Below are positions 10,984 through 23,672 of a stretch of DNA of 64,000 nucleotides, one piece after another. The notes beneath the pieces were generated by a model. It was not told the DNA's origin. It saw only the letters and a program-made list of their open reading frames with translations, and did not search any database. Source of the DNA: Falsarthrobacter nasiphocae (GTDB lineage Bacteria; Actinomycetota; Actinomycetes; Actinomycetales; Micrococcaceae); assembly GCF_031456275.1 (NCBI RefSeq), contig NZ_JAVDUI010000001.1:1-64000 (forward strand), given 5' to 3'. Position 1 is the first letter of the stretch, and each line of letters starts with the position of its first letter. The translations under genes and the position numbers were made by a program.

Positions 10984-12128
10984 GCCATTACGAGACGCTT
11001 GGCGTCGCCCAGGACGCGAGCGACGAAGAGATCAAGCGGGCCTACAAGAAGCTCGCCCGCAAGTATCACCCGGACATCAATCCGGGGGAGGACGCGGCTG
11101 AGCAGTTCAAGAAGGTCTCGCACGCCTACGAGGTGCTGAGCGACCGCGAGCGGCGGGCCAACTACGACCGCTTCGGCGACGCGAACGGCAACGCCGCCCC
11201 GGGCTTCGGCGGCGGCGGCGGATTCGGAGGCTTCGACTTCGGCGACATCTTCGGCTCGTTCTTCGGCGGAGGACAGCGCGGCCCCGCCTCGCGCGCTCAG
11301 GCCGGCCAGGACGCGCTCATCGGCGTCCAGGTCACCCTCGAGGAGGCCGTCTTCGGTGTCACGCGCTCCATCGACGTGCGCACGGCCGTCGTCTGCGAGA
11401 CGTGCAACGGATCGTGCTGCGAGCCCGGCACGCGCCCCACGACATGCGACGTCTGCCGGGGCTCGGGTCAGATCGCCCAGGAGGTCGTCACACCGCTCGG
11501 CCGCATGCAGTCGGCCGCCCCGTGCGGTTCCTGCCGCGGATTCGGCACCGTCATCAAGCACCCCTGCGTCACGTGCCAGGGCCAGGGCCGCGTCCAGGAG
11601 CGCCGCAGCATCACGATCAAGGTCCCTGGCGGCATTCGCACGGGCAACCGCATTCAGCTCCGCGGCGAGGGCGAGGCCGGCGTGGCCGGAGGCCCGGCGG
11701 GAGACCTCTACGTGGAGATCAAGGTCAAGCCAGACTCGGCGTTCGAGCGGGACGGCGACGATCTCACGACGAACATCGCAGTGCCGATGACGACGGCCGC
11801 GCTCGGCGCTGAGCTGACGATCGACACGTTCGACGGACCGCAGACGGTCAACGTCGAGGCGGGCACCCAGAGCGGCACCGTCCGCACGCTCCGCGGCCTC
11901 GGGGCCAAGCGGCTGCGCAACGGCGTCGCCACGGAGGACCGTGGCGACCTGCGCGTGGTCATCAACGTCGAGACGCCGACCAAGGTCAAGGGGCGCGAGC
12001 GGGAGCTCCTCGAGGAGCTCGCCCGCCTGCGCGGCGAGGACAAGCGCTCCGGCACGGTCCGCGCTGACGCCCAGGCCGGGGGCGTGTTCTCTCGCCTGCG
12101 CGGCAAGTTCGGCGGCGGGCACGCGTGA
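10980..12128 (+). CDS. dnaJ: Chaperone protein DnaJ
   Basis: Hsp40 co-chaperone that stimulates DnaK. J domain at residues 1-70 with the HPD tripeptide at about 30-32. A Gly/Phe-rich linker (GFGGGGGFGGFDFGDIF) and the zinc domain of four CxxC repeats (CETCNGS, CDVCRGSG, CGSCRGFG, CVTCQGQG) follow, and then the substrate-binding C-terminal domains. 382 aa. Pairing with hrcA marks it as the DnaJ2-type copy of actinobacteria rather than the dnaK-linked one. The GTG start overlaps the hrcA stop by 4 nt with AAAGGA upstream. The first zinc repeat ends GS-CC instead of the usual GxG, a minor deviation. Confidence 0.95.
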   Translation: MSHYETLGVAQDASDEEIKRAYKKLARKYHPDINPGEDAAEQFKKVSHAYEVLSDRERRANYDRFGDANGNAAPGFGGGGGFGGFDFGDIFGSFFGGGQRGPASRAQAGQDALIGVQVTLEEAVFGVTRSIDVRTAVVCETCNGSCCEPGTRPTTCDVCRGSGQIAQEVVTPLGRMQSAAPCGSCRGFGTVIKHPCVTCQGQGRVQERRSITIKVPGGIRTGNRIQLRGEGEAGVAGGPAGDLYVEIKVKPDSAFERDGDDLTTNIAVPMTTAALGAELTIDTFDGPQTVNVEAGTQSGTVRTLRGLGAKRLRNGVATEDRGDLRVVINVETPTKVKGRERELLEELARLRGEDKRSGTVRADAQAGGVFSRLRGKFGGGHA

Positions 12129-12973
12129 CCCTGCACCAGTTCGCGGCCGGGCGGTCCCTTGCGGGGGCTGAGCTCGGCGGCCGCGTCGTCGTCGAGGGCG
12201 GTGAGGCCAAGCACGCGCTGACCGTCCACCGTCTCGCTGACGGCGCCCACGTGCGCATCTCTGACGGGGAGGGGCGGGTCGTCGTCGGTCCTGTCAGCGG
12301 TGACTCGATGCGCGGCAAGGAGCCGCGCCTCGTCGTCGTGGCCGAAGAGATCCTCTCAGTGCCGCGGCTCGCTCCGCCCGTCCGGGTGGTGCAGGCCCTC
12401 GCCAAGGGGGACCGGGACCTCGCCTCGATCGAGACGTGCACCGAGCTGGGCGCCGCCTGGGTCACACCGTGGGAGGCGGAGCGGTCCGTGGCCCGCTGGC
12501 CCCAGGCGAAGGCGGAGAAGTCGGCGGCCAAGTGGCGCAACACGCTCGAGGCGGCCGCCAAGCAGTCGCGCAACCCGTGGACGCCCCTCCTCGAGCCCCT
12601 CGCGCAGACCAAGGTCCTCGCGGGACGGGTCAGGGAGGCCGTCGCCTCGGGCGCCCTCGTGGTCGTCCTTCATGAGGACGCGCCGGAGGGACTGGTCGAC
12701 GTCGCCTGGCGGAACGCGGACGCATGGCCCGTGCCGGAGGTGTGGCTCATCGTCGGGCCGGAGGGCGGGATCTCGCCCCGAGAGACCGAGGCGCTGACCG
12801 GGGCCGGAGCCGCGCTGGCGGGGCTGGGCCCCCGCGTGCTCCGGTCGTCGTCGGCCGCGCCGGTGGCCATGGCAGCGCTTCAGGCGGTGACGGAGGCCCT
12901 TGAGCTGGCGGGACTGGGGGCGGCTCGCCGGAAGCACTCAGGGCAGGCCCCTAAAATGGACGTCGATGACTGA
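12125..12973 (+). CDS. rsmE: 16S rRNA (uracil1498-N3)-methyltransferase
   Basis: SPOUT-class methyltransferase that makes m3U1498 in 16S rRNA. 282 aa; the N-terminal PUA-like domain has EGGEAKHALTVHRLADGAHV. The knotted C-terminal SAM-binding domain has the family signature VWLIVGPEGGISPRE, followed by LGPRVLRSSSAAPVAMAALQ. GTG start overlaps the dnaJ stop by 4 nt, and its own stop overlaps phoH. dnaJ-rsmE adjacency is conserved across many bacteria. Confidence 0.93.
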   Translation: MTLHQFAAGRSLAGAELGGRVVVEGGEAKHALTVHRLADGAHVRISDGEGRVVVGPVSGDSMRGKEPRLVVVAEEILSVPRLAPPVRVVQALAKGDRDLASIETCTELGAAWVTPWEAERSVARWPQAKAEKSAAKWRNTLEAAAKQSRNPWTPLLEPLAQTKVLAGRVREAVASGALVVVLHEDAPEGLVDVAWRNADAWPVPEVWLIVGPEGGISPRETEALTGAGAALAGLGPRVLRSSSAAPVAMAALQAVTEALELAGLGAARRKHSGQAPKMDVDD

Positions 12974-13976
12974 TCACAGTGAGCCGGCCGAGTCCGTCCT
13001 GACCTTCGGGTCGTCCGAAGAAGCCCTGAGGGTCCTAGGCCCAGGGGACCGAACCATCGGGTTCGTCGAGAGCCGGCTGCCCGGCGTGGTCTTGACGCCC
13101 CGCGGTGAGAGCCTGCGGGTGTCCGCCCCTGACGCGGCCGCGTTGCGCCGCGCCGAAGACCTCCTGGGGGAGCTGCGCGGCGTCGCCCGCCGCGGCACCC
13201 CTGTCACCGAGCACCTCATCGGGCAGGTCGTGAGCATGCTCGACGCGCGCGGGGACGAGCCCGGCGCGGTGCCGGCGCCCTCCGAGGTCCTCACGACCAA
13301 CATCCTGTCCTCGCGCGGCAAGAGCATCCGCCCCAAGACCCTCAACCAGCAGAGGTACGTCGAGGCGATCGACGCGAACACCATCGTCTTCGGCCTGGGC
13401 CCCGCGGGAACAGGCAAGACGTACCTCGCCATGGCGAAGGCCGTCCAGGCCCTCCAGCGCAAGGAAGTCAACCGGATCATCCTGACCCGTCCCGCCGTCG
13501 AGGCGGGGGAGCGGCTGGGGTACCTGCCGGGCACCCTGAGCGACAAGATCGACCCGTACCTCCGCCCCCTCTACGACGCGCTCCACGACATGCTGGACCC
13601 CGAGTCGATCCCGCGCCTCATGGAGGCCGGCACGATCGAGGTCGCCCCGCTCGCCTTCATGCGCGGGCGAACGCTCAACGACGCGTTCATCATCCTCGAC
13701 GAGGCACAGAACACGACGGCCGACCAGATGAAGATGTTCCTGACTCGCCTGGGCTTCGCGTCGAAGATGGTCGTCACGGGCGACTCGTCCCAGGTTGACC
13801 TGCCCACCGGGTCCAAGAGCGGCCTCGCGGTCGTTGAGTCCATCCTGGACGGGGTCAATGACATCGACTTCGTCCACCTCACGGCGGGGGACGTCGTCCG
13901 GCACCGCCTCGTCAGCGACATCGTCAACGCCTACGGCGTCTGGGATGAGCGCGGGGCGAACGGGGGCCGCGCATGA
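12966..13976 (+). CDS. phoH: PhoH-like ATPase
   Basis: 336-aa PhoH-family P-loop ATPase, linked by family and neighbours to RNA metabolism. Walker A GPAGTGKT is at about 145-152, the Walker B/DEAQ box is IILDEAQNTT, and an arginine-finger-like RLGFASKMVVTGDSSQVDLP follows. The open frame extends back to 12900, but ATG 12966 matches the family start and overlaps the rsmE stop by 8 nt. ybeY starts inside its last codons (ATGA), the typical phoH-ybeY pair. Confidence 0.93.
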   Translation: MTDHSEPAESVLTFGSSEEALRVLGPGDRTIGFVESRLPGVVLTPRGESLRVSAPDAAALRRAEDLLGELRGVARRGTPVTEHLIGQVVSMLDARGDEPGAVPAPSEVLTTNILSSRGKSIRPKTLNQQRYVEAIDANTIVFGLGPAGTGKTYLAMAKAVQALQRKEVNRIILTRPAVEAGERLGYLPGTLSDKIDPYLRPLYDALHDMLDPESIPRLMEAGTIEVAPLAFMRGRTLNDAFIILDEAQNTTADQMKMFLTRLGFASKMVVTGDSSQVDLPTGSKSGLAVVESILDGVNDIDFVHLTAGDVVRHRLVSDIVNAYGVWDERGANGGRA

Positions 13977-14446
13977 GCGTCGAGTTCATCAACGAGACGG
14001 ACGCGGAGGTCAACGTCACGGCCGTTCTCGCCTGCGCGCGCTTTGTCCTCGAGCGCATGCACTTGCACCCGGAGACGGACGTCGCCATCACCCTCATCTC
14101 CCCGGAGGAGATGGAGCGCCTCCACCTCGACTGGATGGATCTCGAGGGCCCCACGGACGTCATGAGCTTCCCCATGGACGAGCTGCGTCCCGGCTCGCCG
14201 GGGTCCGTCACGGGTGTCGGCGTCCTCGGCGACGTCGCCATCTGCCCCGCGGTCGCGGCCGAGCAGGCTGCGGCGCAGGGGCACTCTCTCGACGACGAGG
14301 TCCTCCTCCTGCTGACCCACAGCCTCTTGCATCTCATGGGCTTTGACCACGACGACGACGCAGCCCGCGCCCGGATGTTCGCCCTCCAGGACGAGCTCTT
14401 GACGTCCTTCCTGGGCCGCCCCGCTCCGAAGGCGACGACTGCGTGA
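13973..14446 (+). CDS. ybeY: Endoribonuclease YbeY
   Basis: Metal-dependent endoribonuclease required for 16S rRNA 3'-end maturation and ribosome quality control. 157 aa; the zinc motif HSLLHLMGFDHD provides the three histidines, and the upstream GPTDVMSFPMDE and GDVAICP segments are conserved. ATG overlaps the phoH stop by 4 nt; the next gene's GTG overlaps its stop. Context (phoH, CNNM transporter, era) is the canonical bacterial cluster. Confidence 0.95.
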   Translation: MSVEFINETDAEVNVTAVLACARFVLERMHLHPETDVAITLISPEEMERLHLDWMDLEGPTDVMSFPMDELRPGSPGSVTGVGVLGDVAICPAVAAEQAAAQGHSLDDEVLLLLTHSLLHLMGFDHDDDAARARMFALQDELLTSFLGRPAPKATTA

Positions 14447-15744
14447 CCTACCTTCTTCTCGGAATCCTCTTCGCCATCGCGATCTCCCTCGCGGCGGTCC
14501 TCCTGGCCGCAGAGTCGGCCCTGAGCTACCTGCCGCGCTCCGAGGCGGAACGCCTCGGCAGGGGGCGGCACGGCGCCTCGATCCAGCGGATCCTGGCGCA
14601 CCCCCACAGCCACCTGCACGGCGTGCGCTTCCTGAGGATCTTCTTCGAGATGAGCGCCGCCACGGCCGTCGCCTTCATCGCCGTGGAGCTCATCGAGTCG
14701 CTCTGGATCGCGGGCCTTGTGACCACGGTGGTCATGGCGGCCCTCTCGTTCGTCATCGTCGGCGTCTCGCCGCGGCAGTTCGGGCGTGCCCACTCGTCGG
14801 CCGTCGTCGTGGCCACGGCGCCGACCGTGAGCTTCCTGTGCCGCCTTCTCGGTCCCATCCCGCGCTGGCTCGCCGATGCTGGCCGCAAGCTCGCGGGGGA
14901 GTCTGCGCCCGTCGATGACGCGTTCTTCACCGAGGAGGAGTTCCGCGAGTTCGTCGACCGCGCCTCGGACGCTGACTACATCGAGGATGAGGAGGCCGAG
15001 CTCATCCACTCGGTCTTCGACCTGGGCGACACGCTCGTGGCGGGTGTCATGGTGCCCCGCACGGACATGATCACGATCCACCGTGAGGAGCCGCTCGAGA
15101 AGGCGGTCCGCCTCTTCGTGCGCTCCGGCTTCTCGCGCATCCCGGTCATCAACGAGTCGGCGGACGACGTCGTCGGCATGCTCTACTTCAAGGATGTCGC
15201 GGCGCGGCTTCACGGCCCGCATCGGGGCGGCGGCTCCCACGTGGACCCTGCGAGCCTCACCGCGGAGGACGTGGCCCGGGAGGCGCGCTACGTGCCGGAC
15301 TCGATGCAGGCCGCCGAGCTGCTCCGCCAGCTCCAGCGGGAGTCCATCCATGTGGCCATCGTCGTCGACGAGTACGGCGGAACGGCCGGCCTCGTCACCC
15401 TCGAGGACGTCCTCGAGGAGATCGTCGGCGAAATCGTCGACGAGTATGATGCCAAGGACATCGTCCCTGTCCCCACGGAGGACGGCGGCTGGGAGGTCCC
15501 GGCCCGCATGAGCCTCGATGACCTCGGTGACCTGGTCGGGGCGGAGATTGAGGACGACGACGTCGAGACCGCCGGTGGTCTCCTCGCGAAGGCCCTCGGC
15601 CGCGTTCCCATCGTGGGCAGCCGCGGCGAGATCCTTGGCCTTGACCTGGTGGCCACGCGCAGCGAGGGCCGCCGCAACCGAATTTCGCACCTTGTGGTGC
15701 ACTATCGGCCCTCGCACGAGGCCGCGACGGAAGAAGACGCATGA
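14443..15744 (+). CDS. CNNM (DUF21)/CBS-pair/CorC-HlyC domain membrane protein
   Basis: 433-aa hemolysin-C/CorC-like membrane protein, the bacterial relative of CNNM magnesium transporters. An N-terminal DUF21 region with about four membrane segments (residues 1-140) is followed by an acidic linker and a CBS pair (VMVPRTDMITI and FSRIPVINESADDVVGML; IHVAIVVDEYGGTAGLVTLED). A C-terminal CorC_HlyC domain ends in VVHYRP. Mg2+/Co2+ transport or homeostasis is inferred from the family, not shown here. GTG start overlaps ybeY by 4 nt; stop overlaps the era ATG by 4 nt. Confidence 0.9.
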   Translation: MTYLLLGILFAIAISLAAVLLAAESALSYLPRSEAERLGRGRHGASIQRILAHPHSHLHGVRFLRIFFEMSAATAVAFIAVELIESLWIAGLVTTVVMAALSFVIVGVSPRQFGRAHSSAVVVATAPTVSFLCRLLGPIPRWLADAGRKLAGESAPVDDAFFTEEEFREFVDRASDADYIEDEEAELIHSVFDLGDTLVAGVMVPRTDMITIHREEPLEKAVRLFVRSGFSRIPVINESADDVVGMLYFKDVAARLHGPHRGGGSHVDPASLTAEDVAREARYVPDSMQAAELLRQLQRESIHVAIVVDEYGGTAGLVTLEDVLEEIVGEIVDEYDAKDIVPVPTEDGGWEVPARMSLDDLGDLVGAEIEDDDVETAGGLLAKALGRVPIVGSRGEILGLDLVATRSEGRRNRISHLVVHYRPSHEAATEEDA

Positions 15745-16733
15745 GCAACGAGAACCGGGGCGCCGCCCCCCATCGCGCTGAGGCCGAGCGGGAGGAGTTC
15801 GCGGAGCCCGTCGAGGGCTTCCGGGCCGGCTTCCTCTCGTTCGTCGGCCGCCCCAATGCGGGCAAGTCCACGCTGACCAATGCCCTTGTGGGGGACAAGG
15901 TCGCCATCACCTCGAACAAGCCCCAGACCACGCGCCACGCGATCCGGGGCATCGTCCACGGAAGTGACTTCCAGCTGGTCCTGGTGGACACGCCCGGGCT
16001 GCACCGGCCCCGGACTCTGCTCGGCAAGCGCCTCAACGAGCTCGTGGCCCAGACGCTCGCGGACGTCGACGCGATCGCGTTCTGCATCCCCGCCGACGAG
16101 CCGATCGGCCCCGGTGACCGCTTCATCGCCCAGCACATCCGGGACATGGGTCGCAAGCCGCTCATCGCGATTGTGACGAAGGCTGACCGTGTGAGCCGCC
16201 AGGCCCTGGGGGAGCAGCTGCTCGCCGTCCAGAAGCTCGGCGAGTCCGTGACGGACGGCGAGGGCTGGACCGAGATCATCCCGGTGTCGGCCACGGCAGG
16301 GTTCCAGGTGGACGAGGTCGCCCGCGTCCTGGCGCAGCACATGCCCGTGTCCCCGCCGCTCTACCCCCTGGGCTCGGTCACGGACGACGAGGACGCGAAG
16401 ATCGTCTCGGAGCTCGTCCGCGAGGCGGCGCTCGAGGGCGTCCGGGACGAGCTGCCGCACTCCCTCGCCGCCACCGTGGAGGAGATTCTGCCCAGGGAGG
16501 GCCGCCCCGCAGACCGTCCCCTTCTGGACGTCCGGGTGACTGTCTACGTGGAGCGGCCGAGCCAGAAGGCCATCATCATCGGCAAGGGCGGCTCCCGCCT
16601 CAAGCACATCGGGGCCACGGCCCGCCCGGAGATCGAGCGCCGCCTCGGCAGCCAGGTTCACCTCGATCTCCACGTCAAGGTCCTCAAGGACTGGCAGCGG
16701 GACCCGAAGCAGCTCAACCGACTCGGATTCTAG
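15741..16733 (+). CDS. era: GTPase Era
   Basis: Ras-like GTPase that binds the 3' end of 16S rRNA in 30S maturation. 330 aa; G1 GRPNAGKST at about 36-44, G2 TTRHAI, G3 DTPGLHRP, G4 TKAD, and a C-terminal KH domain with AIIIGKGGSRLKHIG. An N-terminal extension of about 25 residues is present. Last of seven genes in the run from hrcA, each overlapping the next by 4-8 nt. The LCP gene follows after 14 nt. Confidence 0.95.
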   Translation: MSNENRGAAPHRAEAEREEFAEPVEGFRAGFLSFVGRPNAGKSTLTNALVGDKVAITSNKPQTTRHAIRGIVHGSDFQLVLVDTPGLHRPRTLLGKRLNELVAQTLADVDAIAFCIPADEPIGPGDRFIAQHIRDMGRKPLIAIVTKADRVSRQALGEQLLAVQKLGESVTDGEGWTEIIPVSATAGFQVDEVARVLAQHMPVSPPLYPLGSVTDDEDAKIVSELVREAALEGVRDELPHSLAATVEEILPREGRPADRPLLDVRVTVYVERPSQKAIIIGKGGSRLKHIGATARPEIERRLGSQVHLDLHVKVLKDWQRDPKQLNRLGF

Positions 16734-16747
16734 AAGGTACGTCGACC

Positions 16748-20237
<3,490 letters not shown>

Positions 20238-20246
20238 TCTGGACGG

Positions 20247-20984
20247 GTGAGTCGAGCCCGTTCCAAGACGTATTCCACGCGCGCGATCGTCCTGCGGACG
20301 CACCCGCTCGGCGAGGCCGACCGGATCGTCGTGCTCGCCACGCGGGAGCACGGCCTGGTCCGGGCGGTGGCCAAGGGGGTCCGCAAGCCCTCGAGCCGCT
20401 TCGGCGCCCGGCTTGAGCCGTTCATGGTCTCCGACATCCAGGCCTCGGAGGGCCGCGGCCTGCACACGGTGACGCAGGCCGTCTCGGTGGCCGGCTACGG
20501 CGTGGGGATCGTGCAGGACATGGACGCGTTCCTCTTCGCCTCGGCCATCGCGGAACTCGCGGAGGTCCTGGGGGAGGGGGACGCGTCCGTGCCGCTCTAC
20601 GACCTCCTGCTTGGAGCCTTCGCGGCCCTCGCACGCGCCGCATACCCGCCTCAGCTGATCTTCGACGCGTTCGCGATCAGGGCGCTCGCCCGCGCCGGCT
20701 GGGACATGAGCGTGGACGCGTGCGCGGTGACAGGCAGCGTCGAGGGGCTCAACGCCTTCTCACCGAGCCACGGCGGCGTCATCGCCGCGCGCGTGCCCGG
20801 CGCCTCCGCGCTGCGGCCCGGCACCCGGGAGCTCTTGTCTTCGCTAAAATCGGGTGACTGGTCTTCGGCCCTCGGCTCAGACGAGGCGGCGCGGCGCCAG
20901 GCTCACGGCCTGACGAAGTCCTTCCTCGGCTGGCACCTGGAGCGGACCATGTCCTCACTCTCGCGATTCGATCGGCAGACATGA
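20247..20984 (+). CDS. recO: DNA repair protein RecO
   Basis: RecFOR mediator that loads RecA on SSB-coated DNA. 245 aa; the N-terminal OB fold begins [20 protein letters not shown], followed by the helical domain. The zinc-binding loop usual in actinobacterial RecO is degenerate: one cysteine remains ([11 protein letters not shown]) and the other ligand positions are non-cysteine. TAGTCT at 20235-20240 sits 6 nt before the GTG, so the gene can be read from a leaderless transcript starting at the GTG, with no Shine-Dalgarno. It overlaps uppS by 4 nt. Confidence 0.9.
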   Translation: MSRARSKTYSTRAIVLRTHPLGEADRIVVLATREHGLVRAVAKGVRKPSSRFGARLEPFMVSDIQASEGRGLHTVTQAVSVAGYGVGIVQDMDAFLFASAIAELAEVLGEGDASVPLYDLLLGAFAALARAAYPPQLIFDAFAIRALARAGWDMSVDACAVTGSVEGLNAFSPSHGGVIAARVPGASALRPGTRELLSSLKSGDWSSALGSDEAARRQAHGLTKSFLGWHLERTMSSLSRFDRQT

Positions 20985-21769
20985 CTACCCCCTCTCTCGT
21001 CCCGCCCCCGCCGCACCCGTCGGGTGCCCGCCCGCCCCGGATCCCCCGCCAGTTCGTCCCGAAGCACGTCGCCATCGTCATGGACGGCAACGGGCGCTGG
21101 GCCAACGCCCGGGGCCTTCCTCGGACGGAGGGGCACAAGGCGGGGGAGCGCGCTCTCATGGAGGTCATGGCCGGCGCCGTCGAGCTGGGGATCCAGCACG
21201 TCTCCGTCTACGCATTCTCGACGGAGAACTGGAAGCGCAGCCCGGACGAGGTCCGTTTCCTCATGGGCTTCTCTCGCGACGTCGTCCGGGACCGCAGCCA
21301 CACCCTCAATGAGTGGGGAGTGCGCATCACCTGGTCGGGGCGGGAGCCGCGCCTGTGGAAGTCTGTTATCCGCGAGCTCAAGGCTGCGGAGGACCTGACG
21401 CGAGGCAACACGGGGCCCAACCTGAACATGTGCGTCAATTACGGCGGCCGGGCGGAGATTCTCGACGCCGTCAACCAGCTCGCCGCCGAGGTGGCCGCGG
21501 GGCGGCTGCGCCCGGGCTCCATCCGCGAGTCAACCCTGGAGAGGTTCCTCTATTCTCCCGACCTGCCGGACGTGGACCTCTTCCTGCGCACCTCGGGGGA
21601 GCAGCGCACGTCCAACTTCCTCCCGTGGCAGTCGACCTATGCGGAGATGCTCTTCCTCGACGAGCTGTGGCCGGACGTGGACCGCACGACACTGTGGCGA
21701 GCGGTGGAGGAGTACGCGCAGCGGGACCGGCGCTACGGCGGCGCGGTGGACAAGGTCGCCCAGGGCTGA
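20981..21769 (+). CDS. uppS: Isoprenyl transferase (undecaprenyl/decaprenyl diphosphate synthase)
   Basis: cis-Prenyltransferase making the polyprenyl diphosphate carrier lipid for cell-wall synthesis. 262 aa; motif [14 protein letters not shown] with catalytic Asp35, then GHKAG, the [12 protein letters not shown] block, and the C-terminal [20 protein letters not shown] Pro-rich N-terminal extension of about 25 residues is typical of actinobacteria. ATG overlaps the recO stop by 4 nt. Chain length (C50 or C55) cannot be read from sequence. Confidence 0.93.
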   Translation: MTTPSLVPPPPHPSGARPPRIPRQFVPKHVAIVMDGNGRWANARGLPRTEGHKAGERALMEVMAGAVELGIQHVSVYAFSTENWKRSPDEVRFLMGFSRDVVRDRSHTLNEWGVRITWSGREPRLWKSVIRELKAAEDLTRGNTGPNLNMCVNYGGRAEILDAVNQLAAEVAAGRLRPGSIRESTLERFLYSPDLPDVDLFLRTSGEQRTSNFLPWQSTYAEMLFLDELWPDVDRTTLWRAVEEYAQRDRRYGGAVDKVAQG

Positions 21770-21817
21770 GGCTCGCGCTTCCGCCGGCGCGGGCGCCCGT
21801 TCGCATAGGCTACAAGC

Positions 21818-22882
21818 GTGAACATCTACCCCCTCTTCTTCAAGGTCGTCTTCTCGCGCATGGACCCCGAGCGGGCTCACGAGATCGGCTTCCGCATGAT
21901 CCGCCTCGCCGAATCGACCGGCGTCAGCTCGGTCCTGCGGCGCCTCACCGCCCCGCACCCCTCTCTGGAGACGGAGGCCTTCGGCGTCCGCTTCCCGTCC
22001 CCGTTCGGCCTCGCCGCGGGCTTCGACAAGACGGGCGCCGGCGTCTCGGCCCTCGCTGACCTCGGGTTCGGCCACATCGAGGTCGGCACCGTCACGGCCC
22101 AGCCCCAGCCGGGCAACCCGGCCCCGCGCCTCTTCCGGCTGGTCAAGGACCGGGCCGTGATCAACCGGATGGGGTTCAACAATGACGGCGCCGAGGCCGT
22201 CGCACGCCGTCTCGCACCGCTCAAGGAGGCCCTGGAGCGGCGCTTCCCCCGCGCCCGCCCCGTCGTCGGCATCAATATCGGCAAGACCAAGGTGGTGGCT
22301 CTCGAGGACGCAGTGGAGGACTACCGGGCCTCGGCGCGGCGACTGGCGCCGCTCGCCGACTACATGGTCGTCAACGTCTCCTCGCCCAACACGCCGGGCC
22401 TGCGGCAGCTCCAGTCGGTCGAGGCGCTTGAGCCCATCCTGCGGGCCGTCCAGGAGGAGGCCACCGCGGCGGCGGGGCGGGATATGCCTCTCCTCGTGAA
22501 GATCGCGCCGGATCTTGCGGACGACGACGTGGCCGCCGTGGCCCGCCTCGTCACGACCCTCGGACTGGCCGGCGTGGTGGCCACCAACACGACGATCACC
22601 CGCGACGGACTGACGACCGTTGCCCGCGAGGTCGAGGACATGGGCGCAGGGGGCCTGTCTGGCGCGCCTCTCGCGGCTCGGTCCCTGGAGGTGCTGCGGC
22701 TCGTCCGGGCGGAACTGGGCGAGGGGCCGGCGGTCATCGCCGTCGGCGGAGTGACGAGCGCGGCGGACGTCCGCGCTCGCCTGGAAGCGGGGGCGACGCT
22801 TGTCCAGGGGTACACGGCCTTCCTCTACGAGGGGCCGTTCTGGGCGTGGCGCATCAACCGGGGCCTCGCCCGCCGCAGCTAG
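21818..22882 (+). CDS. pyrD: Quinone-dependent dihydroorotate dehydrogenase
   Basis: Oxidises dihydroorotate to orotate in pyrimidine synthesis and passes electrons to the quinone pool. 354 aa, class 2: an amphipathic N-terminal helix region (YPLFFKVVFSRMDPERAHEIG) precedes the FMN barrel with GLAAGFDKTGAGV, NRMGFNNDGAEAV, VNVSSPNTPGLR (catalytic Ser) and a C-terminal GGVTSAADVRARLEAGATLVQ phosphate-binding region. TAGGCT at 21806-21811 lies 6 nt before the GTG and there is no Shine-Dalgarno, so translation is probably leaderless. Confidence 0.94.
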   Translation: MNIYPLFFKVVFSRMDPERAHEIGFRMIRLAESTGVSSVLRRLTAPHPSLETEAFGVRFPSPFGLAAGFDKTGAGVSALADLGFGHIEVGTVTAQPQPGNPAPRLFRLVKDRAVINRMGFNNDGAEAVARRLAPLKEALERRFPRARPVVGINIGKTKVVALEDAVEDYRASARRLAPLADYMVVNVSSPNTPGLRQLQSVEALEPILRAVQEEATAAAGRDMPLLVKIAPDLADDDVAAVARLVTTLGLAGVVATNTTITRDGLTTVAREVEDMGAGGLSGAPLAARSLEVLRLVRAELGEGPAVIAVGGVTSAADVRARLEAGATLVQGYTAFLYEGPFWAWRINRGLARRS

Positions 22883-22905
22883 GCCACTGCGGCCTCACCA
22901 ACGAA

Positions 22906-22947
22906 CAGCGCGCCTGCCGCCCCCGTCTGGGGGAGTCAGGCGCGCTG
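22906..22947. terminator. Bidirectional hairpin terminator between pyrD and the DUF3043 gene
   Basis: An 11-bp perfect stem (CAGCGCGCCTG at 22906-22916 with CAGGCGCGCTG at 22937-22947) encloses a smaller GC hairpin. It sits between two convergent stops and lacks a strong T-run. Confidence 0.7.
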
Positions 22948-22969
22948 CTCGCATGTGGGCGGTGGGGCC

Positions 22970-23635
22970 TCAGACGCCCACGGCCGGAAGGCGCATCTTG
23001 CGGAACAGGATGGCCCTCTCGATGATGTAGCGGACGTCTCCCGGCTGCCGCGTCATCCCGGCGGCCGCCTGGCGGGCGCGGACCTGGCGCGTGAGGAAGA
23101 TGAACTCGACGATGATGACGAGCACGTAGGCGTAGAAGAACCAGCCAATCATGCGCTGCAGCTCGAGGTTGGAGGCGAAGACGAGGCTGACGACGAGGAA
23201 GGGCAGCGTGACGAACATGAGCAGCTCCGAGATGCGGAAGCGCTCGTCCACCACCTTGCGGATGAGGCGCCGATTGGGGCCGCGGTGCTTGAGCGGCAGG
23301 TGGCGCTCGTCGCCTGTCTTGAGGGCCTCGCGCATCTTCTCGGCTTCCCGGGCCCGGGCCTCGCGGCGCTGGCGCTTGGCCTCGTCCGGATCCGTCACGA
23401 GGGGGCGCTTGCGGGCGGCCTCCCGCTCCTTGCGCGTGGGCGTGCGCACGCCCTTCTTCTCCTGCGGGTGCCGCTGGCGCTGCGGCGCGGAGGGCTCCGT
23501 CTGCGCGGAGGCCACGGCCGGGGACGTGCCCGCGGAGGGGGCCGCAGGCGCGGCCGTGGAGCCGTGGGTCGCCGGAGTCGAGGGCTCGCTTTCGCTGGAG
23601 CCCGTCAGGTCAGGGGTCTTCTTCTGTCGGAACAC
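22970..23635 (-). CDS. DUF3043 domain-containing membrane protein
   Basis: 221-aa actinobacterial protein. A low-complexity N-terminus of about 55 residues and a very basic stretch (RPLVTDPDEAKRQRREARAR) lead to two membrane helices (ISELLMFVTLPFLVVSLVF and WFFYAYVLVIIVEFIFL). A short basic tail follows. Function unknown. The frame extends upstream, but on the minus strand TAGAAT (plus 23643-23648) lies exactly 7 nt before GTG 23635, and the in-frame ATG at 23644 is part of that -10 box, so the GTG is chosen. Translation is probably leaderless. Divergent from the dipeptidase. Confidence 0.8.
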   Translation of the reverse strand: MFRQKKTPDLTGSSESEPSTPATHGSTAAPAAPSAGTSPAVASAQTEPSAPQRQRHPQEKKGVRTPTRKEREAARKRPLVTDPDEAKRQRREARAREAEKMREALKTGDERHLPLKHRGPNRRLIRKVVDERFRISELLMFVTLPFLVVSLVFASNLELQRMIGWFFYAYVLVIIVEFIFLTRQVRARQAAAGMTRQPGDVRYIIERAILFRKMRLPAVGV

Positions 23636-23672
23636 CCTTCCCATTCTACCGCCGGCGGATACCCTGGGAGAC
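23636..23672. promoter_or_regulatory. Symmetric divergent leaderless promoter pair
   Basis: The 37 bp between the two start codons hold TAGAAT (minus strand, 23643-23648) and TACCCT (plus strand, 23660-23665), each 7 nt from its start codon and 11 bp from each other. Confidence 0.6.
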
